Source: Candidatus Jettenia ecosi
GTDB taxonomy: Bacteria; Planctomycetota; Brocadiia; Brocadiales; Brocadiaceae
Length of the DNA: 32,465 bases
NCBI GenBank assembly: GCA_005524015.1
Contig: SULG01000034.1
Coordinates: 1 to 32,465 of the forward strand
Direction: 5' to 3'
Within the stretch, counting starts at the first letter, position 1, and every line of letters begins with the position of its first letter. The position numbers and the translations under genes are program-made. A model generated the notes under the pieces. That model searched no databases, was not told the DNA's origin, and saw only the letters and a program-made list of their open reading frames with translations. Positions 6,873 to 14,153 of the stretch are shown piece after piece.

Positions 6873-7917
6873 CCTAAAATCTCCTATACATCGCATAGGC
6901 GGTAAGTTCTTCCTGAAAGATTGGCTTGTCCAGCACATACCCAAGCATACCCTCTATTGCGAGGTGTTTGGCGGTGCTGGACATGTCCTGTTCGGTAAGA
7001 CGCCTAGTCGGGTAGAGGTCTTGAATGACATTGACAACAACCTAGTGAACTTTTTTCAGGTGATCAAAGACCAGGAGAACCGCCGAAAGCTTATCGAGAC
7101 GCTTCGATACATGCCATATTCCCGGCAGGTTTGGCAGGAGATGCGGGATAAGATTCGAGGTGGAGATGAGAGAGTGAAAAGCCAAAAGCGTCAGTCGATA
7201 GAATTAAGGCTAAAGGAATGTTTTGGATTGTCAGACAGGCAGATTGCTAAAGAACTAGGAGTAAGTGATAAAACAGTAGGGTCAGTAAGAAAGGAATTAG
7301 AAAGCATTGCGGAAATTCCGCAATGCTCCAGACAGACTTCTGACGGACGTATATATCCATCTCAACGTCAGAATCAGAAAACCAATATCACACGTGCAGC
7401 CGAGTGGTTTTACCTTAACCGCTCATGCTTTGGCGGTGATATGCAATCAGGCGGCTTTGCATTACCTTCTACCACCGGCCGTAATACTGCACAGAGTTAT
7501 GCTAATAGCATTGACACCTTCCACGATATAGCCAGGAGAATGCAGGGTGTGACTGTCGAATGCCTGCCGTATGCCGAATGCATCCAGAGGTATGATAGCA
7601 AAGATACGTTATTCTTCTGTGACCCACCATATTTGAATGCAGAAGGGTATTATGGCAAAAAAAACTTTGCGTACGATGACCACAGAGACCTTGCAAACAT
7701 GCTCAACATGGTAAAGGGTCAAGTCATGGTCACGCATTACCAGAATGCCTTTTATGATGATCTATACAAAAATTGGCAGAATTACACCTTTGAGAGCTTC
7801 AAAGGAAGCCACAAAGCGGATGCAGGAGAAGAAAAGCCAGTGACAACAGAGGTTTTATATTGTAACTTTTCACCAGGAGTTAAAACAAGGAGCTTATTCA
7901 GTGAGTTATTACAATGA
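6862..7917 (+). CDS. D12-class N6-adenine DNA methyltransferase with internal HTH insertion
   Basis: 351 residues. The N-terminal part has the D12/Dam AdoMet pocket: SPIHRIGGKFFL, then EVFGGAGHVLF (FGGAG 36-40) and VLNDIDNNLVN. The catalytic DPPY is at 254-257. Between them, residues about 99-172 carry an extra domain: RLKECFGLSDRQIAKELGVS with DKTVGSVRKELES is a clear helix-turn-helix, followed by SDGRIYPSQRQ, a tail known from ParB-like and phage HTH proteins. No partner restriction endonuclease is visible, so it is an orphan modification enzyme, perhaps protecting the element or marking its origin. Confidence 0.85.
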   Translation: MAVNLKSPIHRIGGKFFLKDWLVQHIPKHTLYCEVFGGAGHVLFGKTPSRVEVLNDIDNNLVNFFQVIKDQENRRKLIETLRYMPYSRQVWQEMRDKIRGGDERVKSQKRQSIELRLKECFGLSDRQIAKELGVSDKTVGSVRKELESIAEIPQCSRQTSDGRIYPSQRQNQKTNITRAAEWFYLNRSCFGGDMQSGGFALPSTTGRNTAQSYANSIDTFHDIARRMQGVTVECLPYAECIQRYDSKDTLFFCDPPYLNAEGYYGKKNFAYDDHRDLANMLNMVKGQVMVTHYQNAFYDDLYKNWQNYTFESFKGSHKADAGEEKPVTTEVLYCNFSPGVKTRSLFSELLQ

Positions 7918-7987
7918 TTTCGTTATATGGTATGTATGCTTTGAACTTGTGCGGCTAGCATGCTTCGGGATGTATTGGGCAATGTAG

Positions 7988-8089
7988 TCAAGACGGCTTC
8001 TTTGAATGCCTCTGAGTGTATTTAAACCATGCAAGAAAGATAAGGCAAGATGCAATCACTATGATGTAGATAATTCCAAGACCTGTCAT
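7988..8089 (-). CDS. 33-aa single-pass membrane protein
   Basis: Too short for ordinary gene calling but well supported: ATG (8089-8087) overlaps the stop of the upstream small gene as ATGA, and GAGGAG lies seven bases before it. The product is about one membrane helix (GIIYIIVIASCLIFLAWF) followed by a basic tail KYTQRHSKKPS. Such paired micro-proteins can be holin-like, toxin-like or accessory to a membrane complex; none of these can be chosen from sequence. It lies opposite to all other element genes. Confidence 0.6.
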   Translation of the reverse strand: MTGLGIIYIIVIASCLIFLAWFKYTQRHSKKPS

Positions 8090-8280
8090 TTTTTATTCTC
8101 CTCTTTATCTAAGATAAAGCCAACGAAAAGGGGAACTATAGTAGCTATTATACCAACAATTAATATCCAATATTTTAAATGAGAACTATTCGCCAGTTGA
8201 GCTATCACCAAAGCGGCAAAATCAATTTTGGCTATGTCATAAAAGAATTTAGCAAGATTATTCCTTTGTTTCTCTGTCAT
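8086..8280 (-). CDS. 64-aa membrane protein, DUF6722-like
   Basis: Start ATG 8280-8278 (MTEKQRNNLAKFFYDIAKID); a longer frame reaches a TTG at 8310. It has an amphipathic N-terminus, a first hydrophobic stretch (FAALVIAQL), then a firm transmembrane helix (YWILIVGIIATIVPLFVGFI) and a charged tail DKEENKK. KNLAKFFYDxAKxxFAALVI-type starts occur in a small family of unknown function (DUF6722 as I recall it). It overlaps the next gene by ATGA, so the two are co-translated. They lie between methylase and integrase, where elements often carry accessory or defence cargo. Confidence 0.6.
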   Translation of the reverse strand: MTEKQRNNLAKFFYDIAKIDFAALVIAQLANSSHLKYWILIVGIIATIVPLFVGFILDKEENKK

Positions 8281-8440
8281 ATTGGTAGTGGTATTATACA
8301 CCAGATACAAACAGATAACAAAATATAAAAAGATATAGGAATTAAATACTTGAAATTACATTCATTTATTGATAAGTACGTACGTAGTAAAATCAAGGGC
8401 GTGGACAGACGCATAATAAATATGCCTGAGCAATTGGGCA

Positions 8441-8493
8441 ACAAAAGGCAACGGTTGGAAGTGCTGTCCCACTTTCAATTTGTTGCCTTTTGT
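8441..8493 (+). promoter_or_regulatory. Bipartite inverted repeat upstream of the integrase start
   Basis: Perfect 12-bp arms ACAAAAGGCAAC (8441-8452) and its complement (8482-8493), with a second small hairpin (AAGTG/CACTT) in the loop. It falls just before ATG 8521, inside what would be coding sequence if the integrase began at TTG 8350. This argues for the later start and for a regulatory or recombinase-binding role. Confidence 0.5.
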
Positions 8494-8520
8494 GTTTCTG
8501 GAAAGGACGGTGTGCAATCT

Positions 8521-9729
8521 ATGGCGGTTAGATATCGAAAGTATTTCCAGCAATGTAAGGGGAAAAGAAATAATGGCGACCGATACGGCAAGTTGATTGC
8601 AAAGGGTATTAGCTGTGAAGGTAAACGTAGTAAGAACTGTCCAGAAGGTATACCAAAGGATAAGCCTTGCGGTGGATGGGCAATCGAGTTCAGAGACCAG
8701 CAAGGCAAATGGCAGAGTATTATCAAGCCAGGCTTCACTAAAACGACAGCTAAGGAAGCATACCTTGAGATAATAAGGAATATCCAGCGAGGTCTATTTG
8801 ATCTACCCATCCTGCAAAAGATGCCTAAGGTTACCGTAGAAGCATATGCCAGGAAATATCTTGAACACATCAAGGGCAGCATACCAGAGAACACATTTGT
8901 GAGCAGGCAAACGGCAGCGAATGCTATCATAAGGCGTCTAGGTGACTTTGAGGTTTCCAGGCTTAATATAGTTCTAATACAAAGATTCTGCACAGATGTA
9001 TTGCAGTTAGACCAGGCGAAAGCATCTACCGTGAATCAATATTGTTCTATCCTCAGGCTTGTTCTGGACATGGCTGTGCAGGAAAGAGTCATTAGCACGA
9101 ATCCTATGCAAGGGTTTAAACGGCTAAAGGTGGACGAGACAACTAAGCGTATATTAACGAATGAGGAAATAAGGGCAATCCTTGATGAATCTATATTACC
9201 TATGGGAAGTGACCGCATGGCTATTCTTATTGGTATGCTTACGGGCATCCGACTAATGGATGTCATAGGGCTAGACTGGTCAAACATAGATTTTAATAAC
9301 TTCAGGATCACTTTAATACCACAAAAAACAGGCAGGAGTATTACCTTGCCATTGTCTGGTTACCTGCTAGGTGAATTAAAGAGGTATAAAGAATTAATGC
9401 CTGACAAGGAATACCGCTTATTCTACGATGGCGAACTCAATCTTGTTGCAGGAAGAAAGTTTAGCAGGCGATTTGTAAACCTATTCAAGAGATTAGGCAT
9501 GAATGACATTTCATTCCACAACCTACGTCATACAAATGCCAGCAAGTTTACTGAGGTTATCCAGGACGTTTCTGTTGCATCAAAGCTATTAGGCCACAGC
9601 CACACAGACATTACTATGGGTTATATTCATAAAGACTTTAACTCACAGAAAGAAGCTATTGAGAAGTTCACAAACCATATGCTTTCCCTGCAAGGGTACG
9701 AACCAGAAGCGAATCAAAAAATAGCATAG
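8521..9729 (+). CDS. Tyrosine recombinase / site-specific integrase
   Basis: 402 residues from ATG 8521; the frame opens from TTG 8350, but the extra 57 residues look unlike an integrase and overlap an inverted repeat. The N-terminal part (MAVRYRKYFQQ to IIRNIQRGLF) is an arm-binding-like region, then a core-binding SAM-like domain (VEAYARKYLEHI to ISTNPM), then the catalytic domain with all expected residues: R244 (TGIRLMD), K269, H333 and R336 (HNLRH), H359 (LLGHSHTD) and Y368 (GYIHKDF). It ends 40 bp from the proposed attR and should integrate and, with the excisionase-like protein, excise the element. Confidence 0.92.
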   Translation: MAVRYRKYFQQCKGKRNNGDRYGKLIAKGISCEGKRSKNCPEGIPKDKPCGGWAIEFRDQQGKWQSIIKPGFTKTTAKEAYLEIIRNIQRGLFDLPILQKMPKVTVEAYARKYLEHIKGSIPENTFVSRQTAANAIIRRLGDFEVSRLNIVLIQRFCTDVLQLDQAKASTVNQYCSILRLVLDMAVQERVISTNPMQGFKRLKVDETTKRILTNEEIRAILDESILPMGSDRMAILIGMLTGIRLMDVIGLDWSNIDFNNFRITLIPQKTGRSITLPLSGYLLGELKRYKELMPDKEYRLFYDGELNLVAGRKFSRRFVNLFKRLGMNDISFHNLRHTNASKFTEVIQDVSVASKLLGHSHTDITMGYIHKDFNSQKEAIEKFTNHMLSLQGYEPEANQKIA

Positions 9730-9769
9730 TGTCTTAAGTGTGTGATAGTTAAAGTGTTATAGAAAACTG

Positions 9770-9787
9770 GTTTATTTTATGGTAAAT
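9770..9787 (+). other. Proposed attR core, inside the 3' end of the cupredoxin gene
   Basis: Same 18 bases as attL. Read on the minus strand it encodes the last residues (F-T-I-K) and stop TAA of the cupredoxin gene, so integration leaves that gene intact. Confidence 0.65.
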
Positions 9788-10434
9788 TCCACCTTAGCAG
9801 GGGGACCTGATATAACCTTGATTTGTTGATCTTCCGACTTGCCTCGTTCACTCCATAATTTTACCGTATACTCTCCTGGCGGTACATCGGTAATAGAAAA
9901 ACTTCCATCGTTGCTTACCCTTGCAAAATATGGATTTTGTAAAACCAGGATGTAGGCAAGCATGTCGACATGCACATTGCAACGGATAGAGGCAATACCT
10001 GATTTATGAAAGGTAAAAGATCTTACTTCACCCTTAAGCCACGTTCCTAAATTCATATTGTCCGCTACAACATCCGGAGAATAGACATTATGCTGAACGC
10101 TATCGCTGTTAAGAAAATCAACGGTAGTTCCCTTTACTATGGGGAGTACATGAGGAATGAAGGCCATATTTTTTTGATCCATAACAGCATGTTCTGTTGG
10201 CGGCTCAAAAGTGTTTGGCACATTTTCAATATAAACAATGGCATCTTTTAAGTATTTAGGTTTTTTCGCAGTGATAGCGCCATTGATTACCCCTGAACCG
10301 CTTTCACCGGCGGATATATGATGCAGGTGAATTCCCATTACAAAAAATACAGTAAAAACTAAAATAATCGGGACCTTCATATAAATCCACATATTTTTAG
10401 TGCACATAGATAATCTCCTTATACCATGCTTCAA
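9772..10434 (-). CDS. Exported type-1 copper (plastocyanin/methylamine-utilisation-like) protein
   Basis: 220 residues. One membrane helix or uncleaved signal (VPIILVFTVFFVMGIHL) precedes a cupredoxin domain, about residues 45-165. Copper ligands are visible: H in SVQHNVYSPD and C, H and M in CNVHVDM. A C-terminal segment (GSFSITDVPPGEYTVKLW) is a carboxypeptidase-regulatory-like beta domain. Proteins of this build occur near periplasmic electron-transfer systems. The start is uncertain: in-frame ATGs follow at residues 10, 15 and 19, the last giving a more standard signal peptide. Its 3' end is the integration target of the neighbouring element. Confidence 0.8.
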   Translation of the reverse strand: MKHGIRRLSMCTKNMWIYMKVPIILVFTVFFVMGIHLHHISAGESGSGVINGAITAKKPKYLKDAIVYIENVPNTFEPPTEHAVMDQKNMAFIPHVLPIVKGTTVDFLNSDSVQHNVYSPDVVADNMNLGTWLKGEVRSFTFHKSGIASIRCNVHVDMLAYILVLQNPYFARVSNDGSFSITDVPPGEYTVKLWSERGKSEDQQIKVISGPPAKVEFTIK

Positions 10435-10445
10435 ATGGAATCGAT

Positions 10446-10497
10446 GTAGGGCGAGGCTTTAGCCTTGCAAAGGTGCAAACCTAAAGGTTTGCTCTAC
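10446..10497 (-). repeat. Short hairpin repeat
   Basis: Imperfect inverted repeat with GTAGGGCGAGGCTTTAGCC at the left and the related GGTTTGCTCTAC at the right. It belongs to a widely seen class of small non-coding hairpin repeats beginning GTAGGG/GTAGAG. It sits just upstream of the cupredoxin start. Confidence 0.6.
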
Positions 10498-10543
10498 GGA
10501 AATGAAATTTCCCAACAGTAAACCAGGATATACCATAACCCGT

Positions 10544-10758
10544 AACGCTGTAGTTTTTTGAAAAATAACCCCATAGGGGTGAAATGTTTATAGAAACATG
10601 TGATATACAAAACCTTAGCTCCATCGGAGCGGCATGTGACCTTAACACAGAAAAACATACCGCTCCGATGGAGCTTGATTGTGGCAGAATGATTTGCCTA
10701 TAAACATTTCGCTCCCAACGGAGCTGTTCACGGTGTTTTTTCAAAAAACTGCCATGTT
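10544..10758. mobile_element. MITE-like nested hairpin inserted in an older repeat
   Basis: Terminal inverted repeats 10544-10565 and 10737-10758 agree at 18 of 22 positions, with 14 identical inner bases (AGTTTTTTGAAAAA). Nested inside are two more inverted pairs: GAAATGTTTATAG at about 10580 with its complement near 10700, and AGCTCCATCGGAGCGGCATG at 10617 with its near-complement at 10655. It splits a repeat also found whole at 12327-12411: 10518-10537 matches the left part and 10763 onward the right part. No ORF. The rest of 10435-10858 is unassigned. Confidence 0.6.
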
Positions 10759-10858
10759 CCACAATTCTCATAAAGTTATTTATAGTTAGGGGCAGAGGCT
10801 CTCAATACAAAAAAAAGATACTGTCACAATGAGTCACAAAAGAGATAAAGACATTTAC

Positions 10859-12028
10859 CTATCCTCTATGGAATATATCCAAAAAGAATAATAAGAAATA
10901 CCCAATCAATAAAATAAACCAACTAAAAGTCATGATAAATTCCAGGGTTGTAGAAAAGGACATAGAAAAATTTTCGGAGAGCATGCTGTAAATATCCTCC
11001 AGGGCATCGAGCGTTTTGTTAATATTCGTTTTCCACGCCTCCAGGTGAAGTTTTTTCGCCACGAGATCAAACAACCGTGCTGAATACCAATCCCCGATAA
11101 GTTTGATATTGCGTTCCGTAGCCTCGGATTCCAGGATTGATTTTGTGCGTATTTCTATAATCTCACGCAGCGAGTGCCGGATCTCGCGTGATTTAAGCCA
11201 TGGTATTTTCCTTGCGGTTGTCTTTTGTAAAAGGAGCGCCGCTTTCTCTAGCCGCTCTTCCGATTCGTGTTCCAATACCCGTAATCTCAGTAACTGAAGA
11301 TGGGCAATTTCGAGAAGTTCGATATTACTGGCAAAATCACCACGGGGGTCAAAGATAAAAGTCCCATCCCAGTCTACAATGGTTATGTCATCCTGGGTAT
11401 ATTTAATATTGAATTTAAGTGTTGTATTAATCTCCTCTTCGTCTAAAGGTATTCGTTCTGTTTTGAGAAGCCCTGCGATACTGCTCTTATGTTCTGAGAT
11501 AATGTTCTCAGGATTTCCTTCATAATCAGATACACAATATACGCTGTGTTCCTCATCAAAGTAAGGATCGCATTGATATTCCCCCAAAAAGGCCCTGCAT
11601 TGAATAAGGAGCGCTTGCTTGAGATCAAAGATATGCCTGTCTAATATATCCTCCAAAGCGACAGATGCCTCCACAATGACAATTTTTGGCGGGCAGTATT
11701 TTACGACGAGATCAACTATCCTGTTTTCAATAGATATTTTTTCGCTTTTAACGATCATCTGCTTTGGCATTACATCGGGATACGAAGGAGAGCTCTTGGC
11801 CGTTTTAATATCAACAATCTCGGCAGTGCCGAGATCCATCTTCGTAATTCCCAGGAGAAAGAAGACCAAAGTGCCTTTGACCATACGATTAATCTCCACA
11901 GATAAATTTCCGGTTAGCGATGGAAGGCGATTGTGCGTTCGTATCTCTTGATCCTCTACCGGCGCCTCGGAGAACAGGGTATTATTTTGACAGGGATTAT
12001 ATAGATAACTTAAGCAGAAATGCTCCAT
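10859..12028 (-). CDS. Unknown protein with C-terminal membrane anchor
   Basis: 389 residues with no catalytic motif I recognise. The N-terminal half is mixed alpha/beta with an acidic middle (ITIVDWDGTFIFDPRGDF). The second half is helical with long charged helices (LLEIAHLQLLRLRVLEHESE and following). A transmembrane segment (FSWFILLIGYFLLFFLDIF) ends the protein. The layout recalls RMD1/DUF155 or CorA-like anchored coiled proteins, but I cannot confirm either. The first nine codons lie in a dispersed repeat (12004-12025, shared with 28321-28342), so the true start may be internal, for instance the methionine in RMVKGTLVFF. Confidence 0.6.
   Translation of the reverse strand: MEHFCLSYLYNPCQNNTLFSEAPVEDQEIRTHNRLPSLTGNLSVEINRMVKGTLVFFLLGITKMDLGTAEIVDIKTAKSSPSYPDVMPKQMIVKSEKISIENRIVDLVVKYCPPKIVIVEASVALEDILDRHIFDLKQALLIQCRAFLGEYQCDPYFDEEHSVYCVSDYEGNPENIISEHKSSIAGLLKTERIPLDEEEINTTLKFNIKYTQDDITIVDWDGTFIFDPRGDFASNIELLEIAHLQLLRLRVLEHESEERLEKAALLLQKTTARKIPWLKSREIRHSLREIIEIRTKSILESEATERNIKLIGDWYSARLFDLVAKKLHLEAWKTNINKTLDALEDIYSMLSENFSMSFSTTLEFIMTFSWFILLIGYFLLFFLDIFHRG
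12004..12025 (-). repeat. 22-bp dispersed repeat shared with 28321-28342
   Basis: Twenty-one of 22 bases match the copy just upstream of tadA. Here it encodes residues 2-9 of the 389-aa protein, there it is non-coding. Confidence 0.75.
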
Positions 12029-12250
12029 TTACCCTATATGCATCAAGCTAAGAATAGTGTTCCATAAAAAAGGGGGTATCCCTCTGGAAAAAGAACAACA
12101 TGTGTCCATGTTTCCCTCTAATCCCCCCAACCCCCCTTTAAAAAAGGGGGAAAAGAAAGAAGTTTCTCTTTAAGAAGGAGAGAACAAGGGATTTCCCCCT
12201 TTTTTAAAGGGGGATTAAGGGGGATTACGGGTTAGCTTGATGTATATGCC
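12029..12250 (+). repeat. Dispersed mosaic repeat, copy B
   Basis: 12029-12125 is a diverged inverted copy of 190-275. The C-run/T-A/G-run hairpins at 12124-12220 recur at both window ends. 12195-12250 in reverse matches 32289-32340, including the GCATCAAGCTAA motif. It contains no gene. It lies between the 389-aa gene and the MAT gene, where 12029-12421 is otherwise repeats only. Confidence 0.75.
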
Positions 12251-12273
12251 ATTTACCCATCCCTCAATCCCCT

Positions 12274-12301
12274 GTAGAGGCGCAAAATCTTGCGTCTCTA
12301 C
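12274..12301. repeat. Small hairpin repeat, same family as 21451-21474
   Basis: GTAGAGGCGCAA and TTGCGTCTCTAC form 12-bp arms with one mismatch. It interrupts a longer repeat (the CCCTCAATCCCCT to GAGTTAGGGG frame) that is filled differently at 28560-28620. Confidence 0.65.
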
Positions 12302-12326
12302 AATTGAGTTAGGGGTATGTTCATAG

Positions 12327-12411
12327 CATAACGAAAAACTTTGAATTTCGTATCCATTAACATGAGATTGTAAACCAGGATATACCATAATTCTGATGAA
12401 TGTATCTATAG
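12327..12411 (+). repeat. Dispersed repeat, paired with 28859-28940
   Basis: Shares CATAACGAAAAACTTTGAAT and TTGTAAACCAGGATATACCA with 28859-28940 in the same order and spacing. A third, split copy flanks the MITE at 10518-10537 and 10763 onward. It ends about 10 bp from the MAT stop, so it lies in the 3' untranslated zone. Confidence 0.8.
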
Positions 12412-12421
12412 TTTTACAAAA

Positions 12422-13603
12422 CTAAAAGAGTACATAATGCCTTTCTAAAATCCCGGCCCATAATTGCGGTATTTGATCGAGGCGCTTTTTTATGACGCTT
12501 CTGCACCTCTCTTCCCGCACTTTTTTTGTAAGGTCGGTGTGGATCTTTACGTGTACCATTTGGGGTTCCGTGATCGGCATCCCTATCTGACTTACGAGAT
12601 AGCATTCTGCCTCTGAAATATGAGGATCCTGCGTTAGCTCTGCTGATATTCCGATGGCAACGAGATTATATAATTTACCCGTATGGGTAATAGGATTTTT
12701 TCCTGCTGCAGCCTCAAGAGTCATAGGCCGGTATGGGGTGATTAACCCATTAGGCCTGTTGCCTCTGCCTACCTGACCATCGTCCCCGCATTCAGCGCTT
12801 GTTCCGGTCACGGTTAAATACACAATATCCTTCTCATAGTTATCGGCAGCATTTATTACCACGGTGACTTTGAGAGATGTCCTTTTTCTTACAAAGATCT
12901 GGACATATTCAAGTATGTCTTTTTTTACCTGAAAATATTTTTCCTTGGATGGGATGAACCTTGAGACAAGAGCCATAGCAATGGTAAGGTTTATGTGGTC
13001 ATGTACTCGCATACCCATGATTTTAATGTCTTCGCCAATTACAGGAAATTCTTGTTTCACCGCAGGTGAATTTAAAAATTGTTCGGTTTGATAGACGAGA
13101 GATTCCGTTTCTGTGAAAGGTGAAAAACCAACGCCAATCGAGGTGTCGTTTGCCAGGGGGATTAAGCTTTCGAAAGTTGCCCGCAGGTCTGCGCTCCCTG
13201 TTCTGATCTTCGTTTCAACAATAACATTTTTTTCGGGTTCTAAAAATCTCAACTGTTTACCGAGCCAATGATGAGTTGTCTTTCTTGCAATCTCTTCCAG
13301 AGGCGCTTTTTCATCTCCCAGGGATTCCACTGCCCTGCCTACAGCAATGAATTGCAGGGGGGTTATTACCCTGCCACCGCCGAAATACACCTCGGAGCGC
13401 CCGCCTGCAAGAAGGCACTTATCAATGTTATGGTGTAATACCCTGCCAAATTTTTCTCTATAATATCGGGAGAAGGCAATGCTTAATTCTTCGGCTGCGC
13501 GGTCGCATAACGTGTCGGGATGGCCCAATCCTTTGCGTTCAACAATTTCGGCGGCAGATTCCCGGGAAGGCAAATTTTTCGTTTTCTCTATAAGTATTTC
13601 CAT
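12422..13603 (-). CDS. Archaeal-type S-adenosylmethionine synthetase
   Basis: 393 residues, the full usual length for the archaeal MAT family, which is unrelated in detail to bacterial MetK. It makes AdoMet from methionine and ATP in the cytoplasm. Diagnostic stretches: ERKGLGHPDTLCDRAAEELS near the N-terminus, LAGGRSEVYFGGGRVITPLQ, the glycine-rich SAECGDDGQVGRGNRPNGLI, and RPMTLEAAAGKNPITHTGKL. It lies 13 bp downstream of the UspA gene, probably in one unit. Bacterial holders of this family are scattered, which suggests transfer from archaea. It may add to or replace a normal MetK elsewhere. Confidence 0.93.
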   Translation of the reverse strand: MEILIEKTKNLPSRESAAEIVERKGLGHPDTLCDRAAEELSIAFSRYYREKFGRVLHHNIDKCLLAGGRSEVYFGGGRVITPLQFIAVGRAVESLGDEKAPLEEIARKTTHHWLGKQLRFLEPEKNVIVETKIRTGSADLRATFESLIPLANDTSIGVGFSPFTETESLVYQTEQFLNSPAVKQEFPVIGEDIKIMGMRVHDHINLTIAMALVSRFIPSKEKYFQVKKDILEYVQIFVRKRTSLKVTVVINAADNYEKDIVYLTVTGTSAECGDDGQVGRGNRPNGLITPYRPMTLEAAAGKNPITHTGKLYNLVAIGISAELTQDPHISEAECYLVSQIGMPITEPQMVHVKIHTDLTKKVREERCRSVIKKRLDQIPQLWAGILERHYVLF

Positions 13604-13616
13604 ATCAGATGAAAGT

Positions 13617-14081
13617 TTAAGGCACTATAAGTTCACGTCCGGGGCGTTTAACGCATAAAACCGGGCAGGGGGCTTGTCTCACAACCCTTTCTGCCGTGCT
13701 TCCCAGTAATGCATGGGAAAGGCCTGTTCGTCCGTGGGTTGCGATAGTAATCAGATCAACATTATATTTTTTAGCAGCTTTAATAATCTCAATATGTGGC
13801 GTCCCCCGTGTGATAATGTTTTCAACCTCTATCTTCTCAAGAAACCGTTTTGGCACTAAACGGTGGATGGTCTTTTTCGCTTCCTGTTCCATATTGCTAT
13901 ATATTTGGGAAAGAGGGCTGGCAGCCCCTCCAAGACCTATACTGATATCTAACTTGGGAATCACATGCAGAATATACAGCTTTGACTTCCGTTCCAAAGC
14001 AAGAGCCAGCGCATATTTTAAGGCATGTTTTGCGTACGCAGAGAAATCGGTAGGAAATAAAATTTTTTCAATTTTAATCAT
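13617..14081 (-). CDS. Universal stress protein, UspA family
   Basis: 154 residues, one Usp domain. The opening strand KILFPTDFSAYAKHALKYAL and the ATP-binding end ATHGRTGLSHALLGSTAERV are typical; the first glycine of the nucleotide motif is alanine, the rest (G-9X-G-S/T) is kept, so it is probably an ATP-binding type. It lies between the zinc-ribbon gene and the MAT gene in a minus-strand stress cluster. The exact signal cannot be read from sequence. Confidence 0.9.
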   Translation of the reverse strand: MIKIEKILFPTDFSAYAKHALKYALALALERKSKLYILHVIPKLDISIGLGGAASPLSQIYSNMEQEAKKTIHRLVPKRFLEKIEVENIITRGTPHIEIIKAAKKYNVDLITIATHGRTGLSHALLGSTAERVVRQAPCPVLCVKRPGRELIVP

Positions 14082-14153
14082 GATATCAGCTCCTGAATAA
14101 GGGTTTATAAACTGCCCGGGAATTAAGATCGTAAAATGTATGTATGAAAATAG

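Larger units (their letters stand above)
459..9787 (+). mobile_element. Integrated replicative element, about 9.3 kb, tyrosine-integrase type
   Basis: Bounded by a perfect 18-bp direct repeat, GTTTATTTTATGGTAAAT, at 459-476 and 9770-9787. It has a tyrosine recombinase gene at one end, reading towards the right boundary, and an excisionase-like gene inside. The replication genes (primase-helicase, origin-like repeats), ERCC4 nuclease and orphan adenine methylase are typical of phage satellites and integrative plasmids. No structural, packaging or conjugation gene is visible. The exact edges are inferred from the repeat and the gene content, not from an empty-site comparison. Confidence 0.75.

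Noticed and set aside
7918-7987. tRNA or tmRNA gene as integration site near the methylase end
   Set aside because: No acceptor stem, T-loop or CCA pattern could be found; the direct repeat at 9770 explains integration better.
10481-10771. 96-codon minus-strand frame upstream of the cupredoxin gene
   Set aside because: It lies within the MITE-like inverted repeats, and its sequence follows their symmetry.
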